A stretch of DNA of 64,000 nucleotides from Streptomyces sp. NRRL WC-3626 (GTDB lineage: Bacteria > Actinomycetota > Actinomycetes > Streptomycetales > Streptomycetaceae), in contig NZ_JOCA01000004.1 in assembly GCF_000718785.1 (NCBI RefSeq), forward strand, positions 1 to 64,000. Direction: 5' to 3'. A model generated the notes under the pieces. The model did no database searches. It was not told where the DNA came from and was given only the letters and a program-made list of their open reading frames with translations. The position numbers and the translations under genes were made by a program. Below are positions 24,844 to 33,924 of the stretch, in pieces (positions within the stretch are counted from its first letter, which is position 1; every line of letters starts with the position of its first letter).

Positions 24844-26094
24844 TCACCCGCCGAGCCGCACCGGCAGCTCGTACAGGTCGTTCTGGGTGACCACCGGCTT
24901 GTTGCGCAGCTCCGCCGACGGGACCGCCAGGTCCAGCTTCGGGAAGCGGGCGTACAGGGCCGGCAGGGCCACACTCGCCTCCAGGCGGGACAGGGCCGCC
25001 CCCGGGCACACGTGCGGGCCGTGGCCGAAGGAGATGTGCCGCTGGGAGATCTCACGGGTGATGTCGAAGACGCCCGCCGACGGCCCGTGCGCCTGCTCGT
25101 CGCGGCCGATCGCGCCGTACGACACGATCAGCGCGTCCCCGGCCGGCAGGACCTTGTCGCCCACCGGTATGTCCTCCGTGGCGAACCGGATCAGCACGTG
25201 CGAGGTCGGCGTGGCGTACCGCAGCGTCTCCTCGACCACCGCCGACCAGTCCGTCGCGCCGGACAGCACGAGGTCGCGCTGCTCGGGGTGGAGGGAGAGG
25301 TTGACCACCGCGTTGACGATGAGGGAGATCGTCGTCTCGTGGCCGGCCGCGACCATCAGCTGCAGCGTCGCGACGATCTCCTGGTCGGTGAGGCGGTCGC
25401 CGTCCTCCGACGCCTGGATCAGCGCCGAGGTCAGGTCGTCGCCCGGGTGCTCCCGCTTGTGCGCGACCGTCTCGGCCATGATCCCGGCCAGCTCGGTCAG
25501 CGTCGCGATGACCTCCTCCGGCGGGGTCTGCGTCGAGAAGAACTTCTCGAACAGCTCCTTCAGCCGCGGCAGCCGCTCCTCCGCCAGCCCCATCAGGTCG
25601 GCGACGACGTACATCGGCAGCGGGTAGGCGAACAGCGCCTTCAGGTCGACCGTGTCGCCCGGCTCGGCGGCCACCTGGTCGAGGAGGCCCTCGGTCAGCT
25701 CCGTGATCCGCTCCCGCATCCGCTCCACCCGCCGCGGGGTGAGCGCCTGCGCGACCAGGGTGCGCAGCCGGCGGTGGTCGGAACCGTCCACGGTGAGCAT
25801 GGAACGGGGCGGGTTGGCCAGCCCGATCAGCGGCCAGTCGGGGGCGATCTCCCCGCGCTGCCAGGCCGTCCACACGTTGATGTCCTTCACCAGCCGCGGG
25901 TCGGTGAGCAGCTTCTTCGCCTCGGCGTGATGCGTCACCGCCCACACCGGCACATCACCCGGCAGCGTCACCGCGGCCAGCGGCCCGGCCGCCCGCAGCG
26001 CGGCGCTCTCCGCCTCCAGGTCGGAGACGAAGGGGTCGAGCGGGATACGGGTCTGTTCGGTGTCGGTCGTGGTGGTGTCCGTACCAGCCGTCAT
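24844..26094 (-). CDS. Cytochrome P450, CYP154-like (conservon member)
   Basis: A 416-aa soluble class I P450 with all hallmarks: I-helix AAGHETT (249-255), K-helix E289-x-x-R292 within VVEETLRYA, and heme loop SFGHGPHVCPG (Cys363). ATG 26094 overlaps the stop of the upstream P450 by 4 bp, so the two are coupled. Pairing of a CYP154 after a CYP157 at the end of a conservon is a known Streptomyces arrangement. Substrate unknown; it needs a ferredoxin and reductase, not encoded here. Confidence 0.9.
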   Translation of the reverse strand: MTAGTDTTTTDTEQTRIPLDPFVSDLEAESAALRAAGPLAAVTLPGDVPVWAVTHHAEAKKLLTDPRLVKDINVWTAWQRGEIAPDWPLIGLANPPRSMLTVDGSDHRRLRTLVAQALTPRRVERMRERITELTEGLLDQVAAEPGDTVDLKALFAYPLPMYVVADLMGLAEERLPRLKELFEKFFSTQTPPEEVIATLTELAGIMAETVAHKREHPGDDLTSALIQASEDGDRLTDQEIVATLQLMVAAGHETTISLIVNAVVNLSLHPEQRDLVLSGATDWSAVVEETLRYATPTSHVLIRFATEDIPVGDKVLPAGDALIVSYGAIGRDEQAHGPSAGVFDITREISQRHISFGHGPHVCPGAALSRLEASVALPALYARFPKLDLAVPSAELRNKPVVTQNDLYELPVRLGG

Positions 26095-27326
26095 GCGAGC
26101 GAGCCTCCAAGGGCGGGAGTGGGTGTGAACGTGACCGTGAGTTCGGACAGTCCGCGCAGCCACGGCGACGGGCGGCGGGTCAGGTCCGCGGCCGGCACCG
26201 CGAGGTCGATGTCCGGCAGCCGGTCCAGTACGACCTCGATGCCGGTCCGGGCGATCACCTCGGCGATCTCCTGCGCCGGGAACGGGCAGCGGTGCTCCCC
26301 GTGGCCGAAGGAGAAGTGGGCGCCGTTGCCGCCGGTCAGCGCCGAGCCGTCGGTACGCACCTGGGGGTCGGAGTTGGCGCCCTGCAGACCGAGCAGCAGC
26401 ATGTCCCCGGCGCGGACCCTGCGCCCGCCGAGCTGGGTGTCGCGGGACGCCCAGCGGCCGGCGATGACCTGGGACGGCGTGTCCTCCCACAGCACCTCGT
26501 TCATCGCCTCGGCGATGCTGTTGCGGCCGCCGAACAGGGAGGCCGCGAACCGGCTGTCGGTGAGCATCAGATGCAGGGAGTTGCCGATCCAGTCGGCGGT
26601 CGGCTGATGGCCGGCCGCCAGCATCACCATCATGTCCTGGACGATCTCCTCCTCGGTGAAGCCCGAGGTGTCGGCGAGCATCCTGGACGCCACGTCGTCG
26701 GCGGGCGCGCCCTTGCGGGAGGCAACCAGCTCCGTCATCGACGTGAACAGATGGGTCTGGCCGGAGATCGCCCGGTCCCGGCCGTCGATCATGTCGTTGA
26801 GGGCGGTGACCAGGCCCGGCCCCTCCTCGTCCGAGAAGCCGAAGATACGGGCCAGCACCCGCACCGGCAGCAGCATCGCGAACTCGGCGATCAGATCGGC
26901 GCTGCCCTGCGGGCAGATCCCGTCGATCAGCTCGTCCGCGAACTTCTCGGCGTAACCGCGCAGTTCGTACGGGTCGACGGCCTCCAGCGCGGCCACCAGC
27001 ATTCCGGCCCGCTCGCGGTGCCGCTCGCCGACGGTGTAGAGGATCGACGGCTGCTTACGGCCGATCATCGGCAGCAGCGGCCAGTCGTCGGGGATGCTGT
27101 CCCACTGGTTCCACAGGTCGGAGTCGCGGCTGAACAGCACCGGGTCGCCGGTGACCTGGTGCAGTTCGCGGTAGCCGAGCACCAGCCACGCCGGGGCGTC
27201 GCCGTCCAGCAGCACCGGGACGACACTGCCGTGTTCGCGGCGCATCTCCCGGTACACGCGCGCGGGGTCGTCCTGGAGGACGAGTCCGCTGAGCGGGACG
27301 GCGTTGGGGACGGAGGCGGGACTCAC
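26091..27326 (-). CDS. Cytochrome P450, CYP157-like, lacking the ExxR motif
   Basis: A 411-aa P450. The heme loop is FSFGHGEHRCPFPAQ (Cys347) and the I-helix is AAGHQPT (237-243). In the K-helix the otherwise invariant ExxR reads E277-V-L-W280 (EAMNEVLWEDTPS), with Trp for Arg. This loss is the known mark of family CYP157. The GTG start at 27326 overlaps the cvnD stop (GTGA) with GGAG upstream; its end overlaps CYP154. It may be a catalytic or a structural partner of CYP154. Confidence 0.9.
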   Translation of the reverse strand: MSPASVPNAVPLSGLVLQDDPARVYREMRREHGSVVPVLLDGDAPAWLVLGYRELHQVTGDPVLFSRDSDLWNQWDSIPDDWPLLPMIGRKQPSILYTVGERHRERAGMLVAALEAVDPYELRGYAEKFADELIDGICPQGSADLIAEFAMLLPVRVLARIFGFSDEEGPGLVTALNDMIDGRDRAISGQTHLFTSMTELVASRKGAPADDVASRMLADTSGFTEEEIVQDMMVMLAAGHQPTADWIGNSLHLMLTDSRFAASLFGGRNSIAEAMNEVLWEDTPSQVIAGRWASRDTQLGGRRVRAGDMLLLGLQGANSDPQVRTDGSALTGGNGAHFSFGHGEHRCPFPAQEIAEVIARTGIEVVLDRLPDIDLAVPAADLTRRPSPWLRGLSELTVTFTPTPALGGSLA

Positions 27327-27940
27327 ACCAGCTCCTGACGGGGTGCTCGGGCCGGGTCGGCGTACAGGGCCTGGATGTGCTCCACCAGCGTGATCAGCAC
27401 GATCTTGCTGGACTCCCGGGACCGCGCGTCGCAGTTGACCAGCGGTACATGCGGATCGAGGTCGAGGGCCTCGCGGATCTGCTGGGGGGTGAAGGTGTCG
27501 CCGCCGAAGTCGTTGCACGCCACGATGAACGGCGTGCCGTGCTTCTCCAGCCGGTCGATGGCGTACCAGGAGTCGTCGATGCGCCGCGTGTCGACCAGGA
27601 CGACCGCGCCGAGCGTGCCGGAGAACAGCCGGTCCCACAGGAACCAGAAGCGCTCCTGGCCGGGCGCCCCGAACAGGTACAGCACATTGCGCGTGTCGAG
27701 GGTGATGCGGCCGAAGTCGAAGGCGACGGTGGTCGCGGTCTTGCCGCTCACCCCACTGGTGTCGTCCACGGCCTCCCCGGCCTGGGTCATCGTCTCCTCG
27801 GTGTTGAGGGGACGGATCTCGCTGACCGAGCGGACCATCGTCGTCTTGCCGGCGCCGAAGCCGCCCACGACCACGATCTTGAGGCCGTTGTCGGCCGACG
27901 CGCCCAGCGGCGTACGCGTCTCAGAGGTTGCGGAGTCCAA
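27323..27940 (-). CDS. cvnD: Conservon GTPase CvnD
   Basis: A 205-aa Ras-like ATP/GTP-binding protein with P-loop GGFGAGKTT, switch-II-like FGAPGQERFWFLWD (APGQ in place of DTAGQ) and NDFGGD in the base-recognition position. Known conservon GTPases act with CvnA-C at the membrane, in a manner compared to eukaryotic G-protein signalling. The TTG at 27940 is the only nearby in-frame start, inside the 3' end of cvnC (20-bp overlap). The next in-frame ATG is at 28000. It overlaps the P450 gene by 4 bp. Confidence 0.9.
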   Translation of the reverse strand: MDSATSETRTPLGASADNGLKIVVVGGFGAGKTTMVRSVSEIRPLNTEETMTQAGEAVDDTSGVSGKTATTVAFDFGRITLDTRNVLYLFGAPGQERFWFLWDRLFSGTLGAVVLVDTRRIDDSWYAIDRLEKHGTPFIVACNDFGGDTFTPQQIREALDLDPHVPLVNCDARSRESSKIVLITLVEHIQALYADPARAPRQELV

Positions 27941-28268
27941 CGAGCACCTGCTCCAGGATGTCGGGGTCGGGTACGGCGGCCTTGCGGGGGTGACGGGCAC
28001 TGACCCGGCCCGCCGCCTGCAGGTCGCAGAGCAGGATCCGGGTGATGCTCACGGGCAGCTTCAGCACGGCGGCGATCTCCACGACCGCCGTGGGGCGTTC
28101 GGTCAGCCGCAGGATCGCCGCGTGCTCGGACTGCATGCCGGGCACCGGATCGCATTCGGCGACGACGAGCGTCACCAGGTCGAAGGGGTTGTCGGGGCCG
28201 GACCGGCTGCGCCCTCCGGTGAGGGTGTAGAGCCGGTCCGGGGCGTCGTCCCTGCCGGGCCTGCTCAT
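27921..28268 (-). CDS. cvnC: Conservon protein CvnC (DUF742)
   Basis: A 115-aa DUF742 protein. Its winged-helix-like part is HAAILRLTERPTAVVEIAAV with LPVSITRILLCDLQAAG, then the Pro-rich terminal DPDILEQVLVGLRNL. CvnC proteins bind the other conservon components. ATGA overlap with cvnB upstream and 20-bp overlap with cvnD downstream. Confidence 0.92.
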   Translation of the reverse strand: MSRPGRDDAPDRLYTLTGGRSRSGPDNPFDLVTLVVAECDPVPGMQSEHAAILRLTERPTAVVEIAAVLKLPVSITRILLCDLQAAGRVSARHPRKAAVPDPDILEQVLVGLRNL

Positions 28269-28672
28269 GAGGTGCGCGGCTGCGCGGTCAGGTGCTCACC
28301 GATCTGCTCCACGAGCTCGCTCATGTTGTGCCCGATGAGTCCGGCGTCCGCGTCCTCGGCGGTGACGACGGCCAGGTGCGCGCCCTCGCCGGCCTCCACG
28401 ATGAACAGCACACCGCCGTAGAACTCGGTCATCGCCGAGCGCACGCCGCCGCTGCCGTCGCCGAACTCGACGGACGCGCCGTGCGACAGCGACTGGATGC
28501 CGGCGGCGATCGCGGCGAGCTGGTCCGCCTGGTCGGCGGAGAGTTCCGGGGTACGGCACAGTTTCAGGCCGTCCCTGGACAGCACGAGCGCGTGCCGCGC
28601 GCCGGGCGTGCGCTCCAGCAGGCCCTCTATCAGCCAGGTCAGCTTCTCGTCGGCGGTCGTCGTGCCGGTCAT
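28265..28672 (-). CDS. cvnB: Conservon roadblock/LC7 protein CvnB
   Basis: A 135-aa roadblock/LC7 domain protein (LTWLIEGLLERTPGARHALV, DQADQLAAIAAGIQSLSHGA, GGVLFIVEAGEGAHLAVVTA). These MglB-like proteins act as partners or GTPase activators of small GTPases, here presumably CvnD. Its ATG overlaps the cvnA stop by 4 bp and its stop overlaps the cvnC ATG. Confidence 0.93.
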   Translation of the reverse strand: MTGTTTADEKLTWLIEGLLERTPGARHALVLSRDGLKLCRTPELSADQADQLAAIAAGIQSLSHGASVEFGDGSGGVRSAMTEFYGGVLFIVEAGEGAHLAVVTAEDADAGLIGHNMSELVEQIGEHLTAQPRTS

Positions 28673-30633
28673 GAGGTGGTGTCGCCTTCCGGGGTCGTGG
28701 GGGTGGGCTGTGTCTCGGGGGTCGGTTCGGGGGTGGTGCCGCTGTCCGGGTCGGCCGTGTCGTCGGGGGTCGGCGGACGGACGGCCTGGCGGAAGCTGCT
28801 GAAGCGGGCGGTGCGCGCCTTGGTCTCCTCGGCCGTCGGGGCCGGCCGGGGCGTGCCGGTACGGCCGCTGGGGCGCGTGCGCTCCGCTTCGGCGAGGGTC
28901 CGGCCCCGGCTGCGGCGGGGCAGTACGAGCGGGGGCGCGTCGGAGTCCCGGCCGGCGGACTCGTGGGTCGGCACCGGGTCGGGGTCGAGGTCGGCGCCGG
29001 CGCGGGAGGCGGCGTACGAGAGGGCGCTCCCGGGGCAGGTCACCCCGTCCGCGGGGGCCTGGCCGGCGTCGCCGCGCGCGGTGACGTGGCCGGTCTCCGG
29101 CTCGGGACGGCCGGTCCGCGTGCGGCCGGTCTCCGTGCGGCCGTCGTCCCCGCGGCGGGGGAGTGCGGCGGCGGCCTCGGCTTCGACGAGGGCGGCGGGA
29201 CTGGCCGGCACGGACGGCATGCCCGCCGAAGCGGGGGAGGGCGACGGCGTCGGCGCGTCCGGCGTCACGAGGATGTCCTGCGGGACGAGCATCAGCACAC
29301 CCGTGCCGCCGCGGGCCGAGGGACGGTACGACACCCGGAGCCCGTACCGCCGGGCCAGCCGGCCGACCACGCCGAGGCCGAGCCGGGTGCCGGTGAGGCC
29401 GCCGAGTTCGGCGGACTCGCCGGAGACCGCGCGTTCGGCGCGGCGCAGCTGGGCCTCGCCCATGACGAGCCCGCTGTCCTCGACGGACACGATGACGCCG
29501 GCCGGTACCTCCTCCACGTACACATGGACCTCGGCGGACGGCGGCGAGAAGTTCGCGGCGTTGTCGAGGAGTTCGGCGAGGGCGTGCATCACGCCCTCGG
29601 CGGCGTGCCCGGCGACCGCGGTGTCGCTGGCGGAGTGGACGCGGACCCGCTGGTAGCCGCTGATCCGGCCCATGGCGCCGCGCAGGATCGACTCCATGGC
29701 GATGGGCCGGGCCCAGCGGCGGCCGGAGCGGGCGCCGGTGAGGACGGCGACGGAGTCGGCGAGCCTGCCCGCCTGGGCGGTGCGGTGGTCGAGGTGGAGC
29801 AGGTCGGCGAGGACCTCCTCGTCGTGGTGCTTCTCCTCCATCGCGCGCAGGTCGGCGAGCATGCCGGTGGACAGGGCCTGCATCCGGCCGGCCGCGTTGG
29901 CGGTCGCCGCCAGCGCGGCGGCGCGGGCGCTGTCGGCCTCGCGGAGCCGGACGGTCAGCCGCGTGTTCTCCGCGCCGAGCCGTGCCTCCTCCTGTGCGAG
30001 GCGGGCGCGTTCGTCCTCCAGCCGGTCGTGTTCCGCGGTGTGCTGCAGCGTCAGCCGCGCGGCGTCGTCGGCGTGCTGGGCCAGGACGCGGCGGAGCTCC
30101 TCGGCGTGCCGCTCGGCGGCCCGGGTCAGTTCGGCGGTGTGCGCGTCGGTGAGCCGGGCGCACTCGTCGGCGTGCTCCTGCGTCAACCGGGCGATCGCGG
30201 AGACGTGTTCCTCGTTCAGCCGGTCGCGCTCGGCGGCCAGGGCCTCGGCGAGATGGGCCCGCTCCCGGTCCAGCTCGGTGGACAACCGGGCACGTTCCCG
30301 GGTGAGTTCACCGGTCAGCCGCTCGTGCTGACGGCGGGACTCCTCCGTCAGCCGCGACCGTTCCTGGAGCAGCCGGCCGACGTCCTGCGTGACGGATTCC
30401 AGCCGGGCCCGGGCCGCCCGCGCCGACAGTACGGCGTAGGCGGCCGTCGCGGCGGCGGCGCACAGCAGTACGGCGGCGGCCGCCCCGACCACGATGACGG
30501 AGCCGATCGCCGCGTCCGGGACGAGAAGGAGGGCGGCGAGGACCCCGGCCGCGGAGACTGCCGCGGTGAGCAGGGGAACGGGCAACAGGCTACGGGGGGT
30601 GGGTCGGTCGCCGGGGAGCAGGGGGGAGGTCAT
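28669..30633 (-). CDS. cvnA: Conservon sensor histidine kinase-like protein CvnA
   Basis: A 654-aa membrane protein. Two transmembrane helices lie in residues 15-70. A long Arg/Glu/Ala coiled coil with many ERxRL heptads follows (about 75-235). A GHKL ATPase domain has N-box ELLDNAANFSPP, VEDSGLVMG and GLGVVGRLARRYGLRVSY. The C-terminus is a long disordered Pro/Thr-rich tail. No phosphorylatable H-box is evident, as in other CvnA proteins. It is the membrane sensor of the conservon. The start is ATG 30633 (a TTG lies one codon earlier) behind GGGTCC-rich sequence. Confidence 0.92.
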   Translation of the reverse strand: MTSPLLPGDRPTPRSLLPVPLLTAAVSAAGVLAALLLVPDAAIGSVIVVGAAAAVLLCAAAATAAYAVLSARAARARLESVTQDVGRLLQERSRLTEESRRQHERLTGELTRERARLSTELDRERAHLAEALAAERDRLNEEHVSAIARLTQEHADECARLTDAHTAELTRAAERHAEELRRVLAQHADDAARLTLQHTAEHDRLEDERARLAQEEARLGAENTRLTVRLREADSARAAALAATANAAGRMQALSTGMLADLRAMEEKHHDEEVLADLLHLDHRTAQAGRLADSVAVLTGARSGRRWARPIAMESILRGAMGRISGYQRVRVHSASDTAVAGHAAEGVMHALAELLDNAANFSPPSAEVHVYVEEVPAGVIVSVEDSGLVMGEAQLRRAERAVSGESAELGGLTGTRLGLGVVGRLARRYGLRVSYRPSARGGTGVLMLVPQDILVTPDAPTPSPSPASAGMPSVPASPAALVEAEAAAALPRRGDDGRTETGRTRTGRPEPETGHVTARGDAGQAPADGVTCPGSALSYAASRAGADLDPDPVPTHESAGRDSDAPPLVLPRRSRGRTLAEAERTRPSGRTGTPRPAPTAEETKARTARFSSFRQAVRPPTPDDTADPDSGTTPEPTPETQPTPTTPEGDTTS

Positions 30634-30784
30634 CAATCAGGGTCCTCGTCGGGTCCTCGGTCATCCTCGGTCGGTCCGGGGGCGCGCGCCGTCGTGTCCG
30701 GGCGGCCCTCGGCGGTTGCGCGGTGATGCCGGACCTGATGCGGGGTCTGTTTTTCGAACGCCGTCCGACAACTGCGCGCAACTC

Positions 30785-30850
30785 GCGGTCACTATATGAG
30801 AGTTCGTGATCGACTTGGGAAGATTCCGCTTCGAATTTCGGTAATGAACA
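30785..30850. promoter_or_regulatory. AT-rich divergent promoter region between cvnA and the FAD oxidoreductase
   Basis: This is the only AT-rich stretch in the 306-bp gap 30634-30939. On the minus strand TATAGT (30796-30791) is a good -10 box for the conservon, though a matching -35 is unclear. TTCGAA and GGAA-GA-TTCC mini-dyads lie nearby. The rest of the gap shows nothing I can identify. Confidence 0.4.
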
Positions 30851-30939
30851 CATCCCGCACGGGCCGCGGGAACGCTCCGGACGCACCGTGAGGGGTGCGC
30901 CGTCCGCCGCGTCCGGCCCCCCGGAGGCATCCTGAGACC

Positions 30940-33810
30940 ATGACGGATCACCGGGAACTGCTGGCCGGACTGCGGGCGGCCGTGCGCGGCGAGGTCGACT
31001 TCGGCACGACCGCACGGGCTCTGACCACCATGGACGCCTCCAACTACCGCCGGGTGCCGCTCGGCGTGGTCGCCCCGCGGGACGCCGACGACGTCGCCGC
31101 CGCGCTGGCGGTGTGCCGGACGCACGGGGTGCCCGTGGTGCCACGCGGCGGCGGCACGTCCATCGCGGGTCAGGCGACCGGTATCGGCGTCGTACTCGAC
31201 TTCACACGGCACATGAACCGTCTGCTGTCCCTCGACCCGGGGGCGCGCACGGCCGTCGTCCAGCCGGGCCTGGTCCTCGACCGCCTCCAGGAGGCCGCCG
31301 CCCCGCACGGCCTGCGCTTCGGCCCCGACCCCTCCACCCACAGCCGCTGCACCCTCGGCGGCATGATCGGCAACAACTCCTGCGGTTCCCACTCGGTCGC
31401 CTGGGGCACGACGGCCGACAGCGTGCGCGAACTGTCGGTCGTGACCCCGCGCGGGGAACGGCTGCGTCCGGGACGTGCCTGGGCGGGCGCCCCGGCCGGG
31501 CTCCGCGACCTGGTCGACGGCGAACTCGCCCGCCTGCGCACGGGTTTCCCGGACCTGCCGCGCCGTATCTCCGGCTACGCGGTGGACGCCCTGCTGCCCG
31601 AGAGGGGCGCGGACGTCGCCCGCAGCCTCTGCGGTTCGGAGGGCACGCTGGGCGTGCTCACGGAGGCGGTCGTCGATCTCGTACCGGCACCACGCGCGCG
31701 TGCGCTCGCCGTGCTGGCGTACGCGGACGAGAGCGGGGCGGCTCAGGCGGCGGCGGGCCTGTTGCCGTGGGGGCCGCTGACGGTGGAGGGCATGGCGGCG
31801 GACCTGGTGCCCGTGTCGTCCGCCGCGGACCTCCCGCGCGGCGGGGCCTGGCTGTTCGTGGAGACCGGCGGGGACACGGAGGCGGAGGCACGCGCGCGTG
31901 CGGAGACGATCGTCCGCGCGGCGGACGTCGTCGACTCCCTGGTGGTCACCGACCCGTCCCGGCAGCGCGCGCTGTGGCGCGTCCGGGAGGACGCGAGCGG
32001 TACGGCGACCCGCATGCCGGACGGCACGGAGGCCTGGCCCGGCTGGGAGGACTGCGCGGTGCCGCCCGCCCGCCTCGGCGCGTATCTGCGCGACTTCCGG
32101 TCCCTGATGACGGAACACGGCCTGCGCGGCACCCCGTACGGGCACTTCGGGGACGGCTGCATCCACGTACGCCTCGACTTCGACCTGCTGACCACCGTCG
32201 GCGTCGCCCGCTTCCGGCGCTTCTCGGAGGACCTGGCCGACCTGGTCGTCTCCCACGGCGGCTCGCTCTCCGGGGAGCACGGCGACGGCCGGGCGCGTGC
32301 GGAACTGCTGCCGCGCATGTACGGGGCGGAGACGGTCGCCCTCTTCGAGCGCGTGAAGGCCGTCTGGGACCCGGACGACCTCCTCAACCCCGGCATGCTG
32401 GTCCGCCCCGCCCCCCTGGACACGGACCTCCGCTTCTCCGTCCTCCCGCGGGAACCGGTCGACGTCGTCTTCGGCTACCCCGCCGACGGCGGCGACTTCC
32501 CGGCGGCGGTACGCCGCTGCGTGGGCGTCGCCAAGTGCCGTACGACGACGGTGTCGGGGCCGGCGGTGATGTGCCCGTCGTTCCGCGCGACGGGGGAGGA
32601 GGAGCACTCCACGCGCGGGCGCGCCCGCCTGCTGCACGAGATGCTCGCGGGCGAGCTGATCACCGACGGCTGGCGGTCCACGGAGGTACGGGACGCCCTC
32701 GACCTGTGCCTGTCCTGCAAGGGCTGCCGCTCGGACTGTCCGGTCGGGGTCGACATGGCCACGTACAAGGCGGAGTTCCTCCACCACCACTACGAAGGCC
32801 GCCGCCGGCCGGCCGCGCACTATGCGATGGGGTGGCTGCCGGTGTGGCTGGGCTGGGTCGCGCGGACGCGGACCGCGGGGGCGGTGAACGCCCTCGCCTC
32901 GGTGCGCCCGCTCGCGCGGGCGGCGAAACGGCTCGGCGGGATCGCGGGGGAGCGGGAGATCCCCCGGGTGGCGGGGGAGACGTTCACGCGGTGGTGGCGA
33001 GGGCGGGGAGGACGGCGCTCGGGCGACGGCGGGCTGGTGGTCCTCTGGCCGGACACCTTCACGGAGCACCTGTCGCCGTCGGTGGGCCGGGCGGCCGTAC
33101 GGGTCCTGGAGGCGGCGGGTCTGCGGGTCGCGCTGCCTCCCACCCTGCGGCCGGGGAGCCGCCCCGTGGGTGACGCCCGCACCCGCTCGGCCCTCTCCCT
33201 GCTGACGGCCCGCAGAGGCCGGGTCTGCTGCGGCCTGACGTACATCTCCACGGGACAGCTCGACCGTGCCCGTACGGTCCTGCGCCGCACGCTCGACCTC
33301 CTGGAACCGGTGCTCGCCACGGACGCCCCCCTGGTCGTCCTCGAACCGAGCTGCGCCGCCGCTCTGCGCACGGACGCCCCGGAACTCCTCCACGACGACC
33401 CGCGCGCGGCCCTGCTCGCCGCCCGGGTCCTGACCTTCGCGGAGGTGCTGGAACGGCACGCCCCGGACTGGACCCCACCGTCCCTGAACCGTCCGGTCAC
33501 CGGCCAGACCCACTGCCACCAGCACGCGGTCCTGGGTGACGCGCCCGATCGCGGACTCCGTACGGCGGCCGGCCTCACCGGCGAACTGGCGGGCGGCTGC
33601 TGCGGCCTGGCGGGCAACTTCGGCTTCGAGGCCGGCCACTACGAGGTCTCGGCGGCCTGCGCGGAGGACCAGCTCCTCCCGGCGGTACGCGAAGCACCGT
33701 CCGACGCGATCGTCCTGGCCGACGGCTTCTCCTGCCGGACACAGCTGGAACAGCTGGCGGGCGTCCGGGGCCGGCACCTGGCGGAGGTCCTGGACGCCGC
33801 TCTCCCGTGA
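30940..33810 (+). CDS. FAD- and Fe-S-binding dehydrogenase (D-2-hydroxyacid dehydrogenase/GlcD-GlpC fusion type)
   Basis: A 956-aa fusion. The N-terminal half is a VAO-type FAD domain (PRGGGTSIAGQATG, GPDPSTHSRCTLGGMIGNNS, SGYAVDALLPE, HFGDGCIHVR, SLSGEHGDGRARAELL). The C-terminal half has two Fe-S regions (CVGVAKCRTTTVSGPAVMCP, then CLSCKGCRSDCPVG near 590-603) and CCG-type motifs (CHQHAVLG, GGCCGLAGNFGFE). Such enzymes oxidise D-lactate, D-2-hydroxyglutarate or glycolate and pass electrons to the respiratory chain. The exact substrate cannot be told. GGAGG lies 12 bases before the ATG. Divergent from the conservon. Confidence 0.88.
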   Translation: MTDHRELLAGLRAAVRGEVDFGTTARALTTMDASNYRRVPLGVVAPRDADDVAAALAVCRTHGVPVVPRGGGTSIAGQATGIGVVLDFTRHMNRLLSLDPGARTAVVQPGLVLDRLQEAAAPHGLRFGPDPSTHSRCTLGGMIGNNSCGSHSVAWGTTADSVRELSVVTPRGERLRPGRAWAGAPAGLRDLVDGELARLRTGFPDLPRRISGYAVDALLPERGADVARSLCGSEGTLGVLTEAVVDLVPAPRARALAVLAYADESGAAQAAAGLLPWGPLTVEGMAADLVPVSSAADLPRGGAWLFVETGGDTEAEARARAETIVRAADVVDSLVVTDPSRQRALWRVREDASGTATRMPDGTEAWPGWEDCAVPPARLGAYLRDFRSLMTEHGLRGTPYGHFGDGCIHVRLDFDLLTTVGVARFRRFSEDLADLVVSHGGSLSGEHGDGRARAELLPRMYGAETVALFERVKAVWDPDDLLNPGMLVRPAPLDTDLRFSVLPREPVDVVFGYPADGGDFPAAVRRCVGVAKCRTTTVSGPAVMCPSFRATGEEEHSTRGRARLLHEMLAGELITDGWRSTEVRDALDLCLSCKGCRSDCPVGVDMATYKAEFLHHHYEGRRRPAAHYAMGWLPVWLGWVARTRTAGAVNALASVRPLARAAKRLGGIAGEREIPRVAGETFTRWWRGRGGRRSGDGGLVVLWPDTFTEHLSPSVGRAAVRVLEAAGLRVALPPTLRPGSRPVGDARTRSALSLLTARRGRVCCGLTYISTGQLDRARTVLRRTLDLLEPVLATDAPLVVLEPSCAAALRTDAPELLHDDPRAALLAARVLTFAEVLERHAPDWTPPSLNRPVTGQTHCHQHAVLGDAPDRGLRTAAGLTGELAGGCCGLAGNFGFEAGHYEVSAACAEDQLLPAVREAPSDAIVLADGFSCRTQLEQLAGVRGRHLAEVLDAALP

Positions 33811-33924
33811 CGAGTGGATGTGCGGGACGGTGCTCGTCGGCCGGCGCCGTCCCGTCGTACCCGGCCGAGGGGACAGCCGGAAAGACGTGACACTCCACGG
33901 TGCGGCCCCGCGGACGGTCCGCGC

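Noticed and set aside
30661..33777. 1038-codon ORF on the minus strand opposite the FAD/Fe-S dehydrogenase
   Set aside because: Composition (Arg, Gly, Pro, His rich) is that of a GC-biased shadow frame, and the plus-strand gene has clear family motifs over the same span.
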